A stretch of DNA of 64,000 bases from Actinomyces sp. oral taxon 897 (GCF_002999235.1 NZ_CP027236.1:1302001-1366000); one strand, 5' to 3'. Shown: positions 7,494 through 16,907, counted from the stretch's first letter. Numbers and translations are program-made. The notes: a model not told the origin generated them from the letters alone.

Positions 7494-8543
7494 TCAGGCG
7501 ATCACCTGCCGGGGCCGCACCGGGAAGGGCCTCCCGGGCGGGACCTTGCGGAGGATCCGCCCCACCAGGGCCTGGACGTCCTGGAGATCCTCAAAGGACA
7601 CGCGGGTCAACCGCCACCCCGCCTCCTCGATCTCGTCGCCACGCCGCTTCTCGCGGTAGTAGGCACCGGGCTCGGCGTACTTCCCCCTCCCGTCGAACTC
7701 CACCCCGAGCCGCAGGTCAGGCCAGGCGAGGTCGGGGAAGTACAGGCTCCCGCCGACACGTACCCCGACCTGGGCGGCGGGCTCCGGCAGTCCCGCCCGC
7801 AGGAGGAGGTAACGCAGCTCGCTCTCACCAGGGGACTCCGCCCAGGGGCTCAGCAGGGGCAGCAGGGCCCGGGCCCGCCTGACGTGCTGGCGCGGCCCGG
7901 CGCGGCGCAGCTGCTCACCGACCTGTGCGAGCACCTCGGCGGTGCGCGCGCGTTCCGGACCGGGGGCGAAGCGGTCGGGCAGGACCGCCCCGCGGAGGAG
8001 GGAGTCCGCGCTCACGACGGCGTCCCGGGGCGGCAGGTCCAGCAGGCAGTCAGCGATCGTGCGGGGCACGGTGGTCACCGAGAGACCTGCGACAGCAGTC
8101 ACCTCGTCGTCCGGGAGCCTGCGGCGGTGCCTGCGCAGGTGACAGGAGGCGCCCCGCTGGAGCCGGTGTCCCCGCGGAGGGGGAGCCCCCTGACGGCCCC
8201 AGACCAGGGGCGCCCCGTAGACGACGCGCGGGAGGGGAAGGGTCGAGCGGCGTGCCGCACAGGGCTGGGTGACGTGCACGTCGGGCTCGTGGTCACGGAC
8301 GAGGGCCCCGTGGAGAAGGGCCGCGGAGCTGTGGGTGAAGGCGCTCAGGGACGGGTGGGTGCGGTGGACGGCGAGGATCCGGGCCAAGCTGACCTCGTAC
8401 TGCTGGTGCCACACAGGCGGGGGGACCGTCGGCAGGAGGTACTGGCCCCTGGCGAGGCGGACCGCGGTCCTGGGCAGGGTACCCGGGCCCCGGGCCGCCG
8501 TGACGACGGGGAGCGGTCCAGGAGGTGACGGGAGGGCTGTCAT
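7494..8543 (-). CDS. AbiEi/DUF559-like protein with C-terminal nuclease-like fold
   Basis: A 349-aa protein. The N-terminal part resembles the wing and linker regions of actinobacterial AbiEi-type antitoxin-domain proteins (LARGQYLLP, HSSAALLHG, VTTVPRTIADCL near 165). The C-terminal 100 residues carry a DUF559/Vsr-like endonuclease-fold core: ESELRYLLLRAGLP, then FPDLAWPDLRLGVEFDGRGKY and RGDEIEEAGWRLTRVSFEDL. In this core the D...E(F/Y)DG residues are those expected at a PD-(D/E)XK site. The family is common and uncharacterised in Actinobacteria. No AbiEii toxin gene is adjacent. The gene is flanked on both sides by family A arrays. Confidence 0.7.
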   Translation of the reverse strand: MTALPSPPGPLPVVTAARGPGTLPRTAVRLARGQYLLPTVPPPVWHQQYEVSLARILAVHRTHPSLSAFTHSSAALLHGALVRDHEPDVHVTQPCAARRSTLPLPRVVYGAPLVWGRQGAPPPRGHRLQRGASCHLRRHRRRLPDDEVTAVAGLSVTTVPRTIADCLLDLPPRDAVVSADSLLRGAVLPDRFAPGPERARTAEVLAQVGEQLRRAGPRQHVRRARALLPLLSPWAESPGESELRYLLLRAGLPEPAAQVGVRVGGSLYFPDLAWPDLRLGVEFDGRGKYAEPGAYYREKRRGDEIEEAGWRLTRVSFEDLQDVQALVGRILRKVPPGRPFPVRPRQVIA

Positions 8544-8668
8544 GGGCCCAGGGTGCGGCCGGAGGGGGGCAGGGCGCCAGGGGTGACGACCCGCCTGTGG
8601 ACAACCTGCGCCTGTCGGGCGCCTGTGGGCTGAGTGAACCCCTGGGACACCTGGAGGACCTCACCGTA

Positions 8669-8745
8669 GACGTACCTTAGTCGGCGGGGACGTATCTTGG
8701 AAGTACGTCCCCGACGACTAAGGTACGTCCCCGCCGACTAAAGAA
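8669..8745. repeat. Family A repeat, copy 3: 26-bp hairpin
   Basis: Positions 8669-8694 pair with 8704-8729 in a 26-bp stem with one mismatch and a 9-nt loop. The units are CGTACC at 8671 and CGTATC at 8691 (forward), then AGTACG at 8702 and GGTACG at 8722 (inverted), again 20 bp apart. It lies just downstream of the alcohol dehydrogenase gene and upstream of the DUF559 gene on the same strand, so it could end dehydrogenase transcription. Confidence 0.78.
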
Positions 8746-9798
8746 TCAGCCCCAGGGGCGGAGCATGACCTTAATGTCCCTGCGCTCGTCCATGGCCCGG
8801 TAGCCGGCGGCGGCGTCGGCCAGGGACAGGCGGGAGGTGAAGACCCTCCCGGGGTTGATCTCGCGCCTGAGGACGCGGTCAATGAGGTCGGGCAGGAAGC
8901 GGCGCACGGGGGCGGGGCCGCCCAGGAGGCTGACCTCGGAGAAGAAGAGCCGCTGCCCGTCCAGGCTCACCCCGTGGGAGACGCCCACGTAGCCCACGTG
9001 CCCACCCGGACGGCAGCTGGCAATGGCCTGGTCCATGGAGACCTGGTTGCCCACGGCCTCCACCACGCCGTGGGCGCCGTAGCCGCCGGTGAGCTCCCTG
9101 ACCCTGGCGGCGCCCTGCTCCCCCCGCTCGGGGACGACGACGTCGGTGCCGAACTCGCGGGCGAGCGCCGCCCGGTCGGCGTGGCGGGAGAAGGAGATGA
9201 CCTGCCTGGCCCCCAGGGCCTTAGCGGCCAGGACCGCACACAGCCCGACGGCGCCGTCGCCGACCACGGCCACGGTCCGCCCCGGGCCGGCCTCGGCGGC
9301 CACGGCCCCGAACCACCCGGTGCCCAGTACGTCGGAGGCGGCCAGGAGGGAGGCCAGGACGTCCTCGTCGTCCGGCATACCGCCGGGGACCGGCACGAGG
9401 GTGCCGTCGGCCAGGGGCACGCGCGTGTACTGGGCCTGGGTGTCGCCCATGAAGCCGCCGTTAACGCAGCGGGACTGGAAGCCAGAGGCGCAGATCTCAC
9501 AGGTGTTGTCGCTGGTGCAGAAGGAGCCCACCACCAGGTCCCCCACCGCGACGCCGTGCACCTGGGCCCCGACCTCGACCACGGTGCCCACGTACTCGTG
9601 GCCCATGGGACGGCCCCCTGGAGGGAACTCGGCGTCGATACCGCGGTAGGGCCACAGGTCCGAGCCGCAGATACAGGCGGCCTCCACGCGCAGGACGGCG
9701 TCGGTGGGCTCAATGACGTGGGGTACGGGACGCTCCTCGACGCGGACGTCGCCGGGACCGTACATGACGACGCCGCGCATGGTGGTAGGGGTGCTCAC
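8746..9798 (-). CDS. Zinc-dependent alcohol dehydrogenase
   Basis: A 350-aa cytoplasmic medium-chain dehydrogenase. The catalytic zinc site is shown by ACICGSD and GHEYVGTV; structural-zinc cysteines lie in SFCTSDNTCEICASGFQSRC, slightly irregular in spacing. The Rossmann motif is VAVVGDGAVGLCAVLAAKALG, followed by an 'SRHADR' basic stretch that fits NADP better than NAD. The substrate is unknown. The start is GTG at 9798, with GAGGAG upstream on this strand; an upstream in-frame start at 9861 lacks a ribosome site. It is monocistronic, ending at a family A hairpin. Confidence 0.88.
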   Translation of the reverse strand: MSTPTTMRGVVMYGPGDVRVEERPVPHVIEPTDAVLRVEAACICGSDLWPYRGIDAEFPPGGRPMGHEYVGTVVEVGAQVHGVAVGDLVVGSFCTSDNTCEICASGFQSRCVNGGFMGDTQAQYTRVPLADGTLVPVPGGMPDDEDVLASLLAASDVLGTGWFGAVAAEAGPGRTVAVVGDGAVGLCAVLAAKALGARQVISFSRHADRAALAREFGTDVVVPERGEQGAARVRELTGGYGAHGVVEAVGNQVSMDQAIASCRPGGHVGYVGVSHGVSLDGQRLFFSEVSLLGGPAPVRRFLPDLIDRVLRREINPGRVFTSRLSLADAAAGYRAMDERRDIKVMLRPWG

Positions 9799-10190
9799 GG
9801 CTCTCTCCTCGGTGGGTAGGCTTGCGGTAGCCCCAGGGTAGGAGGCGCTACCGGGGACCACCAGGGACTGTCAGGGCCACCCGGGCCCCGTGCGGTACGG
9901 GCCCCGTGCACCGGCCGGAACCGTACGCCGGGCCCGTGGGCCGAGGCACCTGGCCCGTGGGCCACCGGCCCGTCGACCGTGCCTGCTCCGACCTCTTGAC
10001 CCGCGCCACCCGGACCACAGGCCCACACGCCACAGGCCCGTGCGCTCCCGCCGCGCGCCCCAGGCTCCGCACCCCGCGCCCCGCTCCCGCCGCGTACCCG
10101 GAGTCAGCCCCGGTAGCGTGACCGGCGGCCTGCCGCAACACTCCGCCCGCCCAGGGGCCGCCCGGAGGGGCCGGACGGTAGGTTAGGGTC
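9799..10190. other. Divergent intergenic region with short palindromes
   Basis: No gene is seen in about 390 bp. The palindrome GGCCCGTGGGCC occurs twice (near 9947 and 9973), and GCTCCCGCCGCG occurs twice further right. It separates the alcohol dehydrogenase and hisN start sites and must hold their promoters, which I cannot place. Confidence 0.4.
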
Positions 10191-11021
10191 ATGAGCCTCC
10201 CCCCTCCCTCTGAGCGCCGCTGGCGCGACGACCTCTTCCTGGCCCACACCATCGCCGACCAGGTGGACCGCCTCACCGCCACCCACTTCGACGCCCAGGA
10301 CTTCGAGGTCGAGTCCAAGCCCGATCTGTCCCCGGTCACCACCGCCGACCGTGAGGCCGAGCGCATGATCCGTGAGCACCTGAGCCGTGCCCGGACCCGT
10401 GACGCTATCTACGGGGAGGAGTACGGCGGGCACGCCGCCCGCAGCGCCGCAGAGCACTCCGGGCGCCTGTGGGTGATCGACCCCATTGACGGTACGAAGA
10501 ACTTCGTGCGGGGCGTGCCGGTGTGGGCCACCCTCATCGCCCTGGTGGAGGACGGCGAGGTGGTTATCGGCACCGTCTCCGCCCCGGCCCTGGGGAGGCG
10601 GTGGTGGGGCATGAGCGGCAACGGGGCGTGGACCGGCCGCTCCCTGCCCACCGCGCGCCGCCTGCACGTCAGCGGCGTGAGCGACCTGGACGACGCCTCC
10701 CTGTCCTACTCCTCCCTGCCGGGCTGGGTGCGGCGCAAGCGCCTGCGCGGGATGCTGGGGCTCATGCAGTCGTGCTGGCGCACACGCGCCTACGGCGACT
10801 TCTGGTCCTACATGCTCCTGGCCGAGGGGGCGGTGGACGCCGCCGTCGAGCCCGAGCTGGACCTGTACGACATGGCGGCGCTGGTGCCCGTGGTCACCGA
10901 GGCGGGCGGGAGCCTGACCTCCCTGGCCGGGGTGCCCGGCCCCTGGGGAGGGGACGCGCTGGCCACCAACGGCCTGCTGCACGAGGCGGTCCTGGAGCAC
11001 CTGGGGCAGGAGACCGACTGA
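10191..11021 (+). CDS. hisN: Histidinol-phosphatase, inositol-monophosphatase family
   Basis: A 276-aa Mg-dependent phosphatase of the IMPase superfamily. It has GEEYG (75-79), the metal-binding DPIDGTKNF (97-105) and the C-terminal DLYDMAALVPVVTEAGG block. The YGDFWSYMLLAEGAVDAAVEP segment is the form seen in actinobacterial HisN enzymes, which dephosphorylate L-histidinol phosphate, rather than in generic inositol phosphatases. The start is ATG at 10191. It lies about 90 bp upstream of uppP on the same strand, and co-transcription is possible. The HisN call is likely; the superfamily is certain. Confidence 0.85.
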   Translation: MSLPPPSERRWRDDLFLAHTIADQVDRLTATHFDAQDFEVESKPDLSPVTTADREAERMIREHLSRARTRDAIYGEEYGGHAARSAAEHSGRLWVIDPIDGTKNFVRGVPVWATLIALVEDGEVVIGTVSAPALGRRWWGMSGNGAWTGRSLPTARRLHVSGVSDLDDASLSYSSLPGWVRRKRLRGMLGLMQSCWRTRAYGDFWSYMLLAEGAVDAAVEPELDLYDMAALVPVVTEAGGSLTSLAGVPGPWGGDALATNGLLHEAVLEHLGQETD

Positions 11022-11108
11022 GTTCGGCGTCACACCGGCCAACGCGGTAGCGACCCTCGCGCACCGGCTACTGTTCCTGACGCACGTTCCACACCACAGG
11101 GAGTCCCA

Positions 11109-11972
11109 TTGAACTGGCTGCACGCCGTCGTCCTCGGCATCGTGGAGGGCATTACCGAGTTCCTGCCCGTCTCCTCCACGGGACACCTCAATATCGTGGA
11201 GAAGCTGATGGGCTACAAGATCGACGACAAGGGTATGACCGCCTTCACGGCCGTCATCCAGATCGGCGCGATCCTGGCGGCCATCGTCTACTTCTGGCGT
11301 GACATCGTCCGCATCGTCACCGCCTGGTTCAAGGGCCTGGTCAGACACGAGGCACGTGAGGACCCCGACTACACGCTGGGCTGGGGCATTATCCTGGGCT
11401 CGGTGCCGGTCGCGGTCGTGGGCCTGCTGCTCAAGGACTTTATCGAGGTCACGGCCCGCTCCCTGTGGGTCATTGCCGCGGCCCTGGTGCTGTGGAGCGC
11501 CGTCATGTGGTGGGCGGACCAGCACTCCGGGGGCCCGCCCGGGGCCGCGCACGCCTCCCTGGGCAAGGGCATGAGCCAGGTAGGGATCAGGGACGCCCTG
11601 GTCATCGGCTCCTTCCAGGCCCTCTCCCCGGTCCTGCCGGGTATCTCCCGCTCGGGGGCCACCATCTCCGCGGGCCTGCTGCGCGGCTTCGACCGGGTGA
11701 CGGCCACCCGCCTGTCCTTCTTTATGGGCATCCCCGCCCTGGTGGCGGCGGGTCTGCTGGAGGCCGTCACCGCGGCCGGGGACATTGCCTCCGGGCCGGG
11801 CTGGGTCTCCACGGGCGTCGCCACCGTGGTCTCCGGCGTGGTGGCCTACGCGACCATCGCCTGGCTGCTGCGCTTCGTGTCCTCCAACAAGTTCACCGGG
11901 TTCCTGGTCTACCGCGTCGCCCTGGGCATGGTCATTGTGGGCCTGGTCCTGGGGGGCCTGGACCCGGCCTGA
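11109..11972 (+). CDS. uppP: Undecaprenyl-diphosphatase
   Basis: A 287-aa integral membrane phosphatase that recycles undecaprenyl pyrophosphate to the monophosphate carrier for cell-wall synthesis; it also confers bacitracin tolerance. The two family signatures are present: EGITEFLPVSSTGH near residues 14-27 and LPGISRSGATISAGL near 177-191, with several hydrophobic helices between and after. The start is TTG at 11109, preceded by GGGAG. No better start exists, because family homology begins at the first residues. It fits with the wall-polymer genes in the window, but is not in an operon with them. Confidence 0.93.
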   Translation: MNWLHAVVLGIVEGITEFLPVSSTGHLNIVEKLMGYKIDDKGMTAFTAVIQIGAILAAIVYFWRDIVRIVTAWFKGLVRHEAREDPDYTLGWGIILGSVPVAVVGLLLKDFIEVTARSLWVIAAALVLWSAVMWWADQHSGGPPGAAHASLGKGMSQVGIRDALVIGSFQALSPVLPGISRSGATISAGLLRGFDRVTATRLSFFMGIPALVAAGLLEAVTAAGDIASGPGWVSTGVATVVSGVVAYATIAWLLRFVSSNKFTGFLVYRVALGMVIVGLVLGGLDPA

Positions 11973-12060
11973 GCCGGTGGGCGCCCCGGCACCGGCAAGC
12001 GCCCCGACGCCGGCTCGGGCCTGTGTCGGGGCACCGCCGGGGCGCCGTGAAAGGGTTGCC

Positions 12061-13491
12061 ATGAGGATCCTGCACACCTCCGACTGGCACCTGGGACGTA
12101 CCTTCCACGGGCGCCTCCTGGGCGAGGACCACGCGGCCTTCGCCGACCACCTGGTGGACCTGGTGCGCACGGAGTCGGTGGACGCGGTCCTGGTGTGCGG
12201 GGACGTCTACGACCGGGCGATCCCGCCCAACGACGCCGTGGCCCTGCTGGACGAGACGCTACGGCGCCTGAGCGAGCGCACCCGGGTGGTCCTGACCCCC
12301 GGCAACCACGACTCCGCCCGCCGTCTGGGGTTCGCGGCGGACCTCATGCGCGAGGGCCTGGTCATCCGCGCCCGCACCGCTGGGCTGGACCGGGGCATTA
12401 TCCTGCCCGACTCCCAGGGGCGTGAGGCCGCCGTCGTGCACGCCCTGCCCTACCTGGACCCCGACGCCGCCCGGGAGATCCTGCCGCCGCTGCTCCAAGA
12501 GCGCCTGGGCGAGGTGGTGCCCGCCGGCCGGGGCGCCGACCAGGACGCGCCCGGGGAGCAGGGCCACCCGGCCGCCACCGGTGGGAGTCGGGCGGGCGGA
12601 GGGGCCGAGGCCGCACCGCGCGCACCCCTGCTGCCCCGCTCCCACGAGGCGGTCGTCTCGGCCGCCCTGCGCCTGGTGGCAGCCGACCTGCGGCGGGTGC
12701 GCCGCGGGCGCAGCCGGCGCCTGCCCAGCCTGCTCATGGCGCACGCCTTCGTGGTGGGCGGCAGGGCGAGCGAGTCCGAGCGCGACATCCGCGTGGGCGG
12801 CGTGGACTGCGTCCCCTCAGAGATCTTCACCACCATGGGCGGATCACCGCTGGCGTCCCAGTGCGGCGGCCTGGACTACGTGGCCCTGGGCCACCTCCAC
12901 CGCCCCCAGGAGGTGGGCCCCCACCGCGGAGGGGAGCGCGGAGAGCAGGACCAGCGCACCGGTACCGGCGCACCGGGTGCCCCGGGTGGCGGCACCCCGG
13001 GTGCCCCAGGGGGCGGGCCGCGCCTGGTCTACTGCGGCTCCCCGCTGCCCTTCTCCTTTGACGAGGCCGAGGACGCCCGCCCCAAGTCCTCGGTCCTGCT
13101 GGACCTGTCCGCGGACGGGGTCACGTCGTTGGAGCGCATAGCGGTGCCGGTACACCACCGGGTGCGTACCGTGGAGGGCACCATGACCGAGCTGCTCTCC
13201 GGCACCTTCGACGACGCCCGGGACGCCTGGGTGCGCGTCGTCCTGCACGGTCGGCGTCCGCCGGGGGCGCTGGCCGTCCTCAAGGACCGCTTCCCGGGGC
13301 TGCTGGCCTTCCACCACCAGGCACCCTGCCAGCCCGGACGCCAGGTGGCGGTCACCGCGGCGGCGGACCCGCTGCGGATCGCCGAGGACTTCCTGGACGA
13401 CGTCGGGGCCCACCCGCCCGGTGACGCCGAGCGCGCCGTCCTGCGTCAGGCCTACGAGTCCGCCCTGGCGGCACAGCGGAGCGAGAGATGA
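12061..13491 (+). CDS. sbcD: Exonuclease subunit SbcD
   Basis: A 476-aa nuclease subunit of the SbcCD (Mre11-Rad50-like) complex that cleaves hairpins and blocked DNA ends. The calcineurin-type phosphoesterase motifs are intact: TSDWHLGRTF (7-16), GDVYDRAIPP, GNHDSARR, and GHLHRPQ with YCGSPLPFSFDE further on. Two Gly/Ala/Pro-rich insertions interrupt the fold (about residues 155-190 and 290-320); they are in frame and look like loops. The start is ATG at 12061, with AAGGG upstream. The stop overlaps the sbcC start by 4 nt, so translation is coupled. Confidence 0.93.
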   Translation: MRILHTSDWHLGRTFHGRLLGEDHAAFADHLVDLVRTESVDAVLVCGDVYDRAIPPNDAVALLDETLRRLSERTRVVLTPGNHDSARRLGFAADLMREGLVIRARTAGLDRGIILPDSQGREAAVVHALPYLDPDAAREILPPLLQERLGEVVPAGRGADQDAPGEQGHPAATGGSRAGGGAEAAPRAPLLPRSHEAVVSAALRLVAADLRRVRRGRSRRLPSLLMAHAFVVGGRASESERDIRVGGVDCVPSEIFTTMGGSPLASQCGGLDYVALGHLHRPQEVGPHRGGERGEQDQRTGTGAPGAPGGGTPGAPGGGPRLVYCGSPLPFSFDEAEDARPKSSVLLDLSADGVTSLERIAVPVHHRVRTVEGTMTELLSGTFDDARDAWVRVVLHGRRPPGALAVLKDRFPGLLAFHHQAPCQPGRQVAVTAAADPLRIAEDFLDDVGAHPPGDAERAVLRQAYESALAAQRSER

Positions 13492-16400
13492 GGATCCACC
13501 ACCTGACCATGACCGGCGTCGGCCCCTACGCCGGCAAGGAGCGCATTGACTTCGACGCCGTGGGCGCCTCGGGCCGGTTCCTGCTCACCGGGCCCACCGG
13601 GTCGGGCAAGACCACGATTATCGACGCCATCGTCTTCGCCCTGTACGGGGAGGTGGCGGACCCGGCGGACTCCTCCCGGGAGCGCATCCGCTCCACCCTG
13701 GCCGGGCCGCAGGATCCCACCGCCGTCGAGCTGGTGTTCTCCACCAGCGCGGGGGTGTACCGGGTGCGCCGCACCCCCGCCTACGAGCGGGCCAAGCGGC
13801 GCGGCCAGGGCACCACCACCCAGAACGCCACGGTCAGGCTGTGGCACCTGGCCCGGGTGGGCGGGGAGCCGCTGGACGAGCCGGTGACCCGGGTGGGGGA
13901 GGCCGACGCGCAGATCGCCCGCGTGGTGGGCCTGAGCCGGGAGCAGTTCACCCAGACGGTGGTCCTGCCGCAGGGGAAGTTCGCCCGCTTCCTGCGGGCC
14001 GAGTCCTCCCAGCGCCAGGGCCTGCTCAGGGACGTGTTCGGCACCGGGATATACGACGCCATCCAGGACTGCCTCATCCAGGCCTCCCGTGCCAGGAACA
14101 GGCAGGTGGACCAGGCCGCGACGGATCTGCGCGCCCAGGTGGGCGTCCTGGTCAGGCACCCTCGCCTGGCCGACCGGGAGGCGGAGGGCCAGGACGGCCA
14201 GGGGCCCCGGCGCCTGGACACCGAGCTCATGGCCGCCCTGGAGCACCCCGTCCCCGACCTGGAGGCGCTCGGCCGCGCCACCGCCCGGGCCCGCGAGGAG
14301 TCCGGGCAGGCCCTGAGGTGCTGCCAGGCCCTGGCGCTCCAGGCCGCCGACGCCCTGGAGCGGGCCCGGGAGGACCACGAGCGGGCGCGCGAGGTCCACG
14401 ACCGTCTGGAGCGGCGTCGGGCCCTGGTGGAGGAGTGGCGGTGCCTGGAGGAGCAGGCCGACCAGGACGCCCGGGACGCCGAGCGACTGCGGGCCGCGGA
14501 GCGGGCCGAGCGCGTCAGGCCCCTGGTGCGGGCCGAGCGCGCCGCCCGGGCCCGGGCCGAGCAGGCCGTGGCGGCGCTGGCCGGTATAGCCGCCGGACGG
14601 CCCGAGGGAGCCGGGCCAGACGGACCCGAGGGGACCGAGCCCGTCAGGCCCGAGAGGACCGAACCAGACGGATCTAAGGGAGCCGGGCCCAGGCGGCCCG
14701 AGGAGGCACCCGACGGGCCGGAGGACAGTATCCGTCAGGCCGTGAGCGCCCTGGTCGGGCCCGTGCACGACCGGGCCCGGCGGGTGCTGGAGGACCTGGC
14801 GGGCGCGGGCGACCACGCCGCGGCCCTCCTGCCCGACCGTCCCCCGGGCCCGGGGCCCCAGCAGGCCGCGCCAGCCAGCACGCCCGGTACCGCACCGGCT
14901 GGCACGCCCGGTACCGCACCGCCCAGCACGCCCGGTACCGCACCGGCTGGCACGCCCAGCACACCCGGTACCGCACCAGCCAGCACGCCCAGCACACCCG
15001 GTACCGCGCAGCTCGACGCCCTGGCGCACCGCTGCCGCCGTGAGCACGGCCAGCTGGAGGGCCTCATGGAGCTGGAGGCGGCCCTGCCGGAGCGCTCCCG
15101 GGCGCTGGACCGGCGCGGCCAGGAGCTGGCGGACGCCGAGAGGCTGATATCGCGACGTCTGACGGACCTCGACCAGCGCACCGCCCAGCGGGCCGACCTG
15201 TCCCGGCGTCTGGAGGAGGCCCGCCTGGGCGGTCAGCGTGAGGGCCTGGAGGACCGCCGCACCCGGGCCCACGAGCGGCATCGGGCGGCGCTCAGCGTCC
15301 AGGAGCTGACGCACCAGCAGGAGCGCTGCCGCCAGGAGTGCGCCCGGGCCGCGCAGGCGGCCCAGGAGGCGGCCCAGGACGTCCTGGACACCCGCCTGAG
15401 GTGGATCTCCTCCACCGCCGGGGCCCTGGCCGGTGAGCTGAGGAGCGGCGAGCCCTGCCCGGTGTGCGGCTCGCGGGAGCACCCCCTCCCCGCCTCCGGG
15501 GACGCCCCGGGCGCCAGCCGGGCGCAGGTGGAGCAGGCCGAGGTCCTCCAGGGCCAGGCCGACAGGGCGCTCACCGCGGCCCGCGGGCAGCTTGAGTCCG
15601 TCACCGAGCGCCTGGCCCGGGCGCGCCACGACGCCGACGGCATGGACGTCGCGCAGGCCGCCAGGGCCCGGCAGGAGGCCGACGCCGCCGTGGACGCCGC
15701 CCGTCAGGCGGCCCAGGAGGCGGAGGACCTGGCGGCCCGGCTCAAGGCCCTCGACGCCGCCACCGCCCAGGAGCACCAGGCCGTGGACGCCGCCCGCCTG
15801 GACCGCCAGGCGGCCCTCTCCCGCCTGGAGGCGGACCGGGAGGCCCTGGAGCGGGACGTCGTACGCTGTGAGCAGGGGCGCGGGACCTGGCCGAGCGTGG
15901 CCGCCAGGGGCGCCGCGCTGCTGGCCGGGGCGCTGGAGGCGGAGGCGGCCAGCAGGGAGGTGGCCGAGGCTGGCTCGGCCCTGGAGCAGGACGGCAGCGC
16001 CCGTGCCGAGCTGGCCGAGGCCCTGGGGCGGGAGGGCTTCACCGACGTCGGGCAGGCTGAGGCGGCACGGTTGGACCATGACGCCCGACAGGCCCTGGAG
16101 GAGGCCGTCAGGCAGGCCGACGCCGCCCGGAGGCGCGTCCGGGCGGGGCTGGAGGCCCCGGATCTGGAGGACCTGGACGGACAGGACCACCTGGGGCCCG
16201 CGGCCCTGGCCCTGGAGAAGGCGCAGGCCGCCGCGGAGCGGGCCGGTGAGGCCCGGGCACGCACCGAGGCCTCGCACGCCCAGCTGGACCGGGCCTGCAC
16301 CGAGGTGGAGCAGGCCGCCAGCGCCTACCAGGCCGCCGTCGGCTCCAGCGCGGCCCTGCTGGAGGTGACCGCCCTGGCCCGGGGCGACAACCCGACGGGC

Positions 16401-16907
16401 ACGCCCCTGGCCACCTGGGTGCTCCAGGCCCGGTTCGACGAGGTCCTGGTGTTCGCCAACGAGCGCCTGGCGCAGATGTCCTCGGGACGCTACGAGCTGG
16501 TCCGGGTCGACCAGGAGGCGGGGCAGCGCGGGCGCCGCCAGGGCCTGGGCCTGGCCGTCACCGACAACCTCGGGGTCGGGCGCAGCCGGGATCCCCGGAC
16601 GCTCTCGGGCGGGGAGACCTTCTACGTCTCGCTCGCCCTGGCCCTGGCCCTGGCCGACGTCGTCTCGGCGGAGTCCGGGGGTGTGAGCCTGGACACCCTG
16701 TTTATTGACGAGGGGTTCGGCACCCTGGACCCGCAGACCCTCCAGGACGTGCTCGCCGAGCTCGGACGCCTCCAGGAGGGGGGCCGCACCGTGGGCATCG
16801 TCTCCCACGTGGCCGAGCTGCGCCGCCAGATCCCCGACCGGATCGAGGTGCGTCGGGGGAAGACCGGCTCCACCGTCCGGACCACCGCCACCTACGACGT
16901 CCCCTGA
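13488..16907 (+). CDS. sbcC: Exonuclease subunit SbcC (Rad50-like ATPase)
   Basis: A 1139-aa SMC-type ATPase partner of SbcD. The Walker A motif is GPTGSGKTT (35-43). Long Glu/Arg/Ala-rich coiled coils flank a zinc hook, CPVCGSREHP (C657/C660). The C-terminal half has the signature LSGGETFYVSLALALALADV and Walker B LFIDEGFGTLD. Two low-complexity stretches interrupt the first coiled-coil arm: a Gly/Pro/Glu/Arg stretch (about 369-410) and a run of TPGTAPAG/TPSTPGTAPAS-type repeats (about 459-508). These would break a helix and are not typical of the family. The long open frame opposite it is only a GC-driven shadow. Confidence 0.93.
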   Translation: MRIHHLTMTGVGPYAGKERIDFDAVGASGRFLLTGPTGSGKTTIIDAIVFALYGEVADPADSSRERIRSTLAGPQDPTAVELVFSTSAGVYRVRRTPAYERAKRRGQGTTTQNATVRLWHLARVGGEPLDEPVTRVGEADAQIARVVGLSREQFTQTVVLPQGKFARFLRAESSQRQGLLRDVFGTGIYDAIQDCLIQASRARNRQVDQAATDLRAQVGVLVRHPRLADREAEGQDGQGPRRLDTELMAALEHPVPDLEALGRATARAREESGQALRCCQALALQAADALERAREDHERAREVHDRLERRRALVEEWRCLEEQADQDARDAERLRAAERAERVRPLVRAERAARARAEQAVAALAGIAAGRPEGAGPDGPEGTEPVRPERTEPDGSKGAGPRRPEEAPDGPEDSIRQAVSALVGPVHDRARRVLEDLAGAGDHAAALLPDRPPGPGPQQAAPASTPGTAPAGTPGTAPPSTPGTAPAGTPSTPGTAPASTPSTPGTAQLDALAHRCRREHGQLEGLMELEAALPERSRALDRRGQELADAERLISRRLTDLDQRTAQRADLSRRLEEARLGGQREGLEDRRTRAHERHRAALSVQELTHQQERCRQECARAAQAAQEAAQDVLDTRLRWISSTAGALAGELRSGEPCPVCGSREHPLPASGDAPGASRAQVEQAEVLQGQADRALTAARGQLESVTERLARARHDADGMDVAQAARARQEADAAVDAARQAAQEAEDLAARLKALDAATAQEHQAVDAARLDRQAALSRLEADREALERDVVRCEQGRGTWPSVAARGAALLAGALEAEAASREVAEAGSALEQDGSARAELAEALGREGFTDVGQAEAARLDHDARQALEEAVRQADAARRRVRAGLEAPDLEDLDGQDHLGPAALALEKAQAAAERAGEARARTEASHAQLDRACTEVEQAASAYQAAVGSSAALLEVTALARGDNPTGTPLATWVLQARFDEVLVFANERLAQMSSGRYELVRVDQEAGQRGRRQGLGLAVTDNLGVGRSRDPRTLSGGETFYVSLALALALADVVSAESGGVSLDTLFIDEGFGTLDPQTLQDVLAELGRLQEGGRTVGIVSHVAELRRQIPDRIEVRRGKTGSTVRTTATYDVP
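14866..15010 (+). repeat. In-frame minisatellite within sbcC
   Basis: Six or more imperfect copies of a word reading Thr-Pro-Gly-Thr-Ala-Pro, with DNA units like CACGCCCGGTACCGCACCGG. They are arranged so that the reading frame is kept. They encode a flexible Pro/Thr/Ala stretch inside the SbcC coiled coil. Copy number is likely to vary between strains. Confidence 0.75.

Noticed and set aside
7494..8543. Complete AbiE toxin-antitoxin module
   Set aside because: Only the AbiEi/DUF559-like gene is present; no AbiEii nucleotidyltransferase is adjacent on either side.
10104..12170. A 688-codon minus-strand open frame across hisN, uppP and sbcD
   Set aside because: It crosses three well-supported plus-strand genes and shows no recognisable protein.
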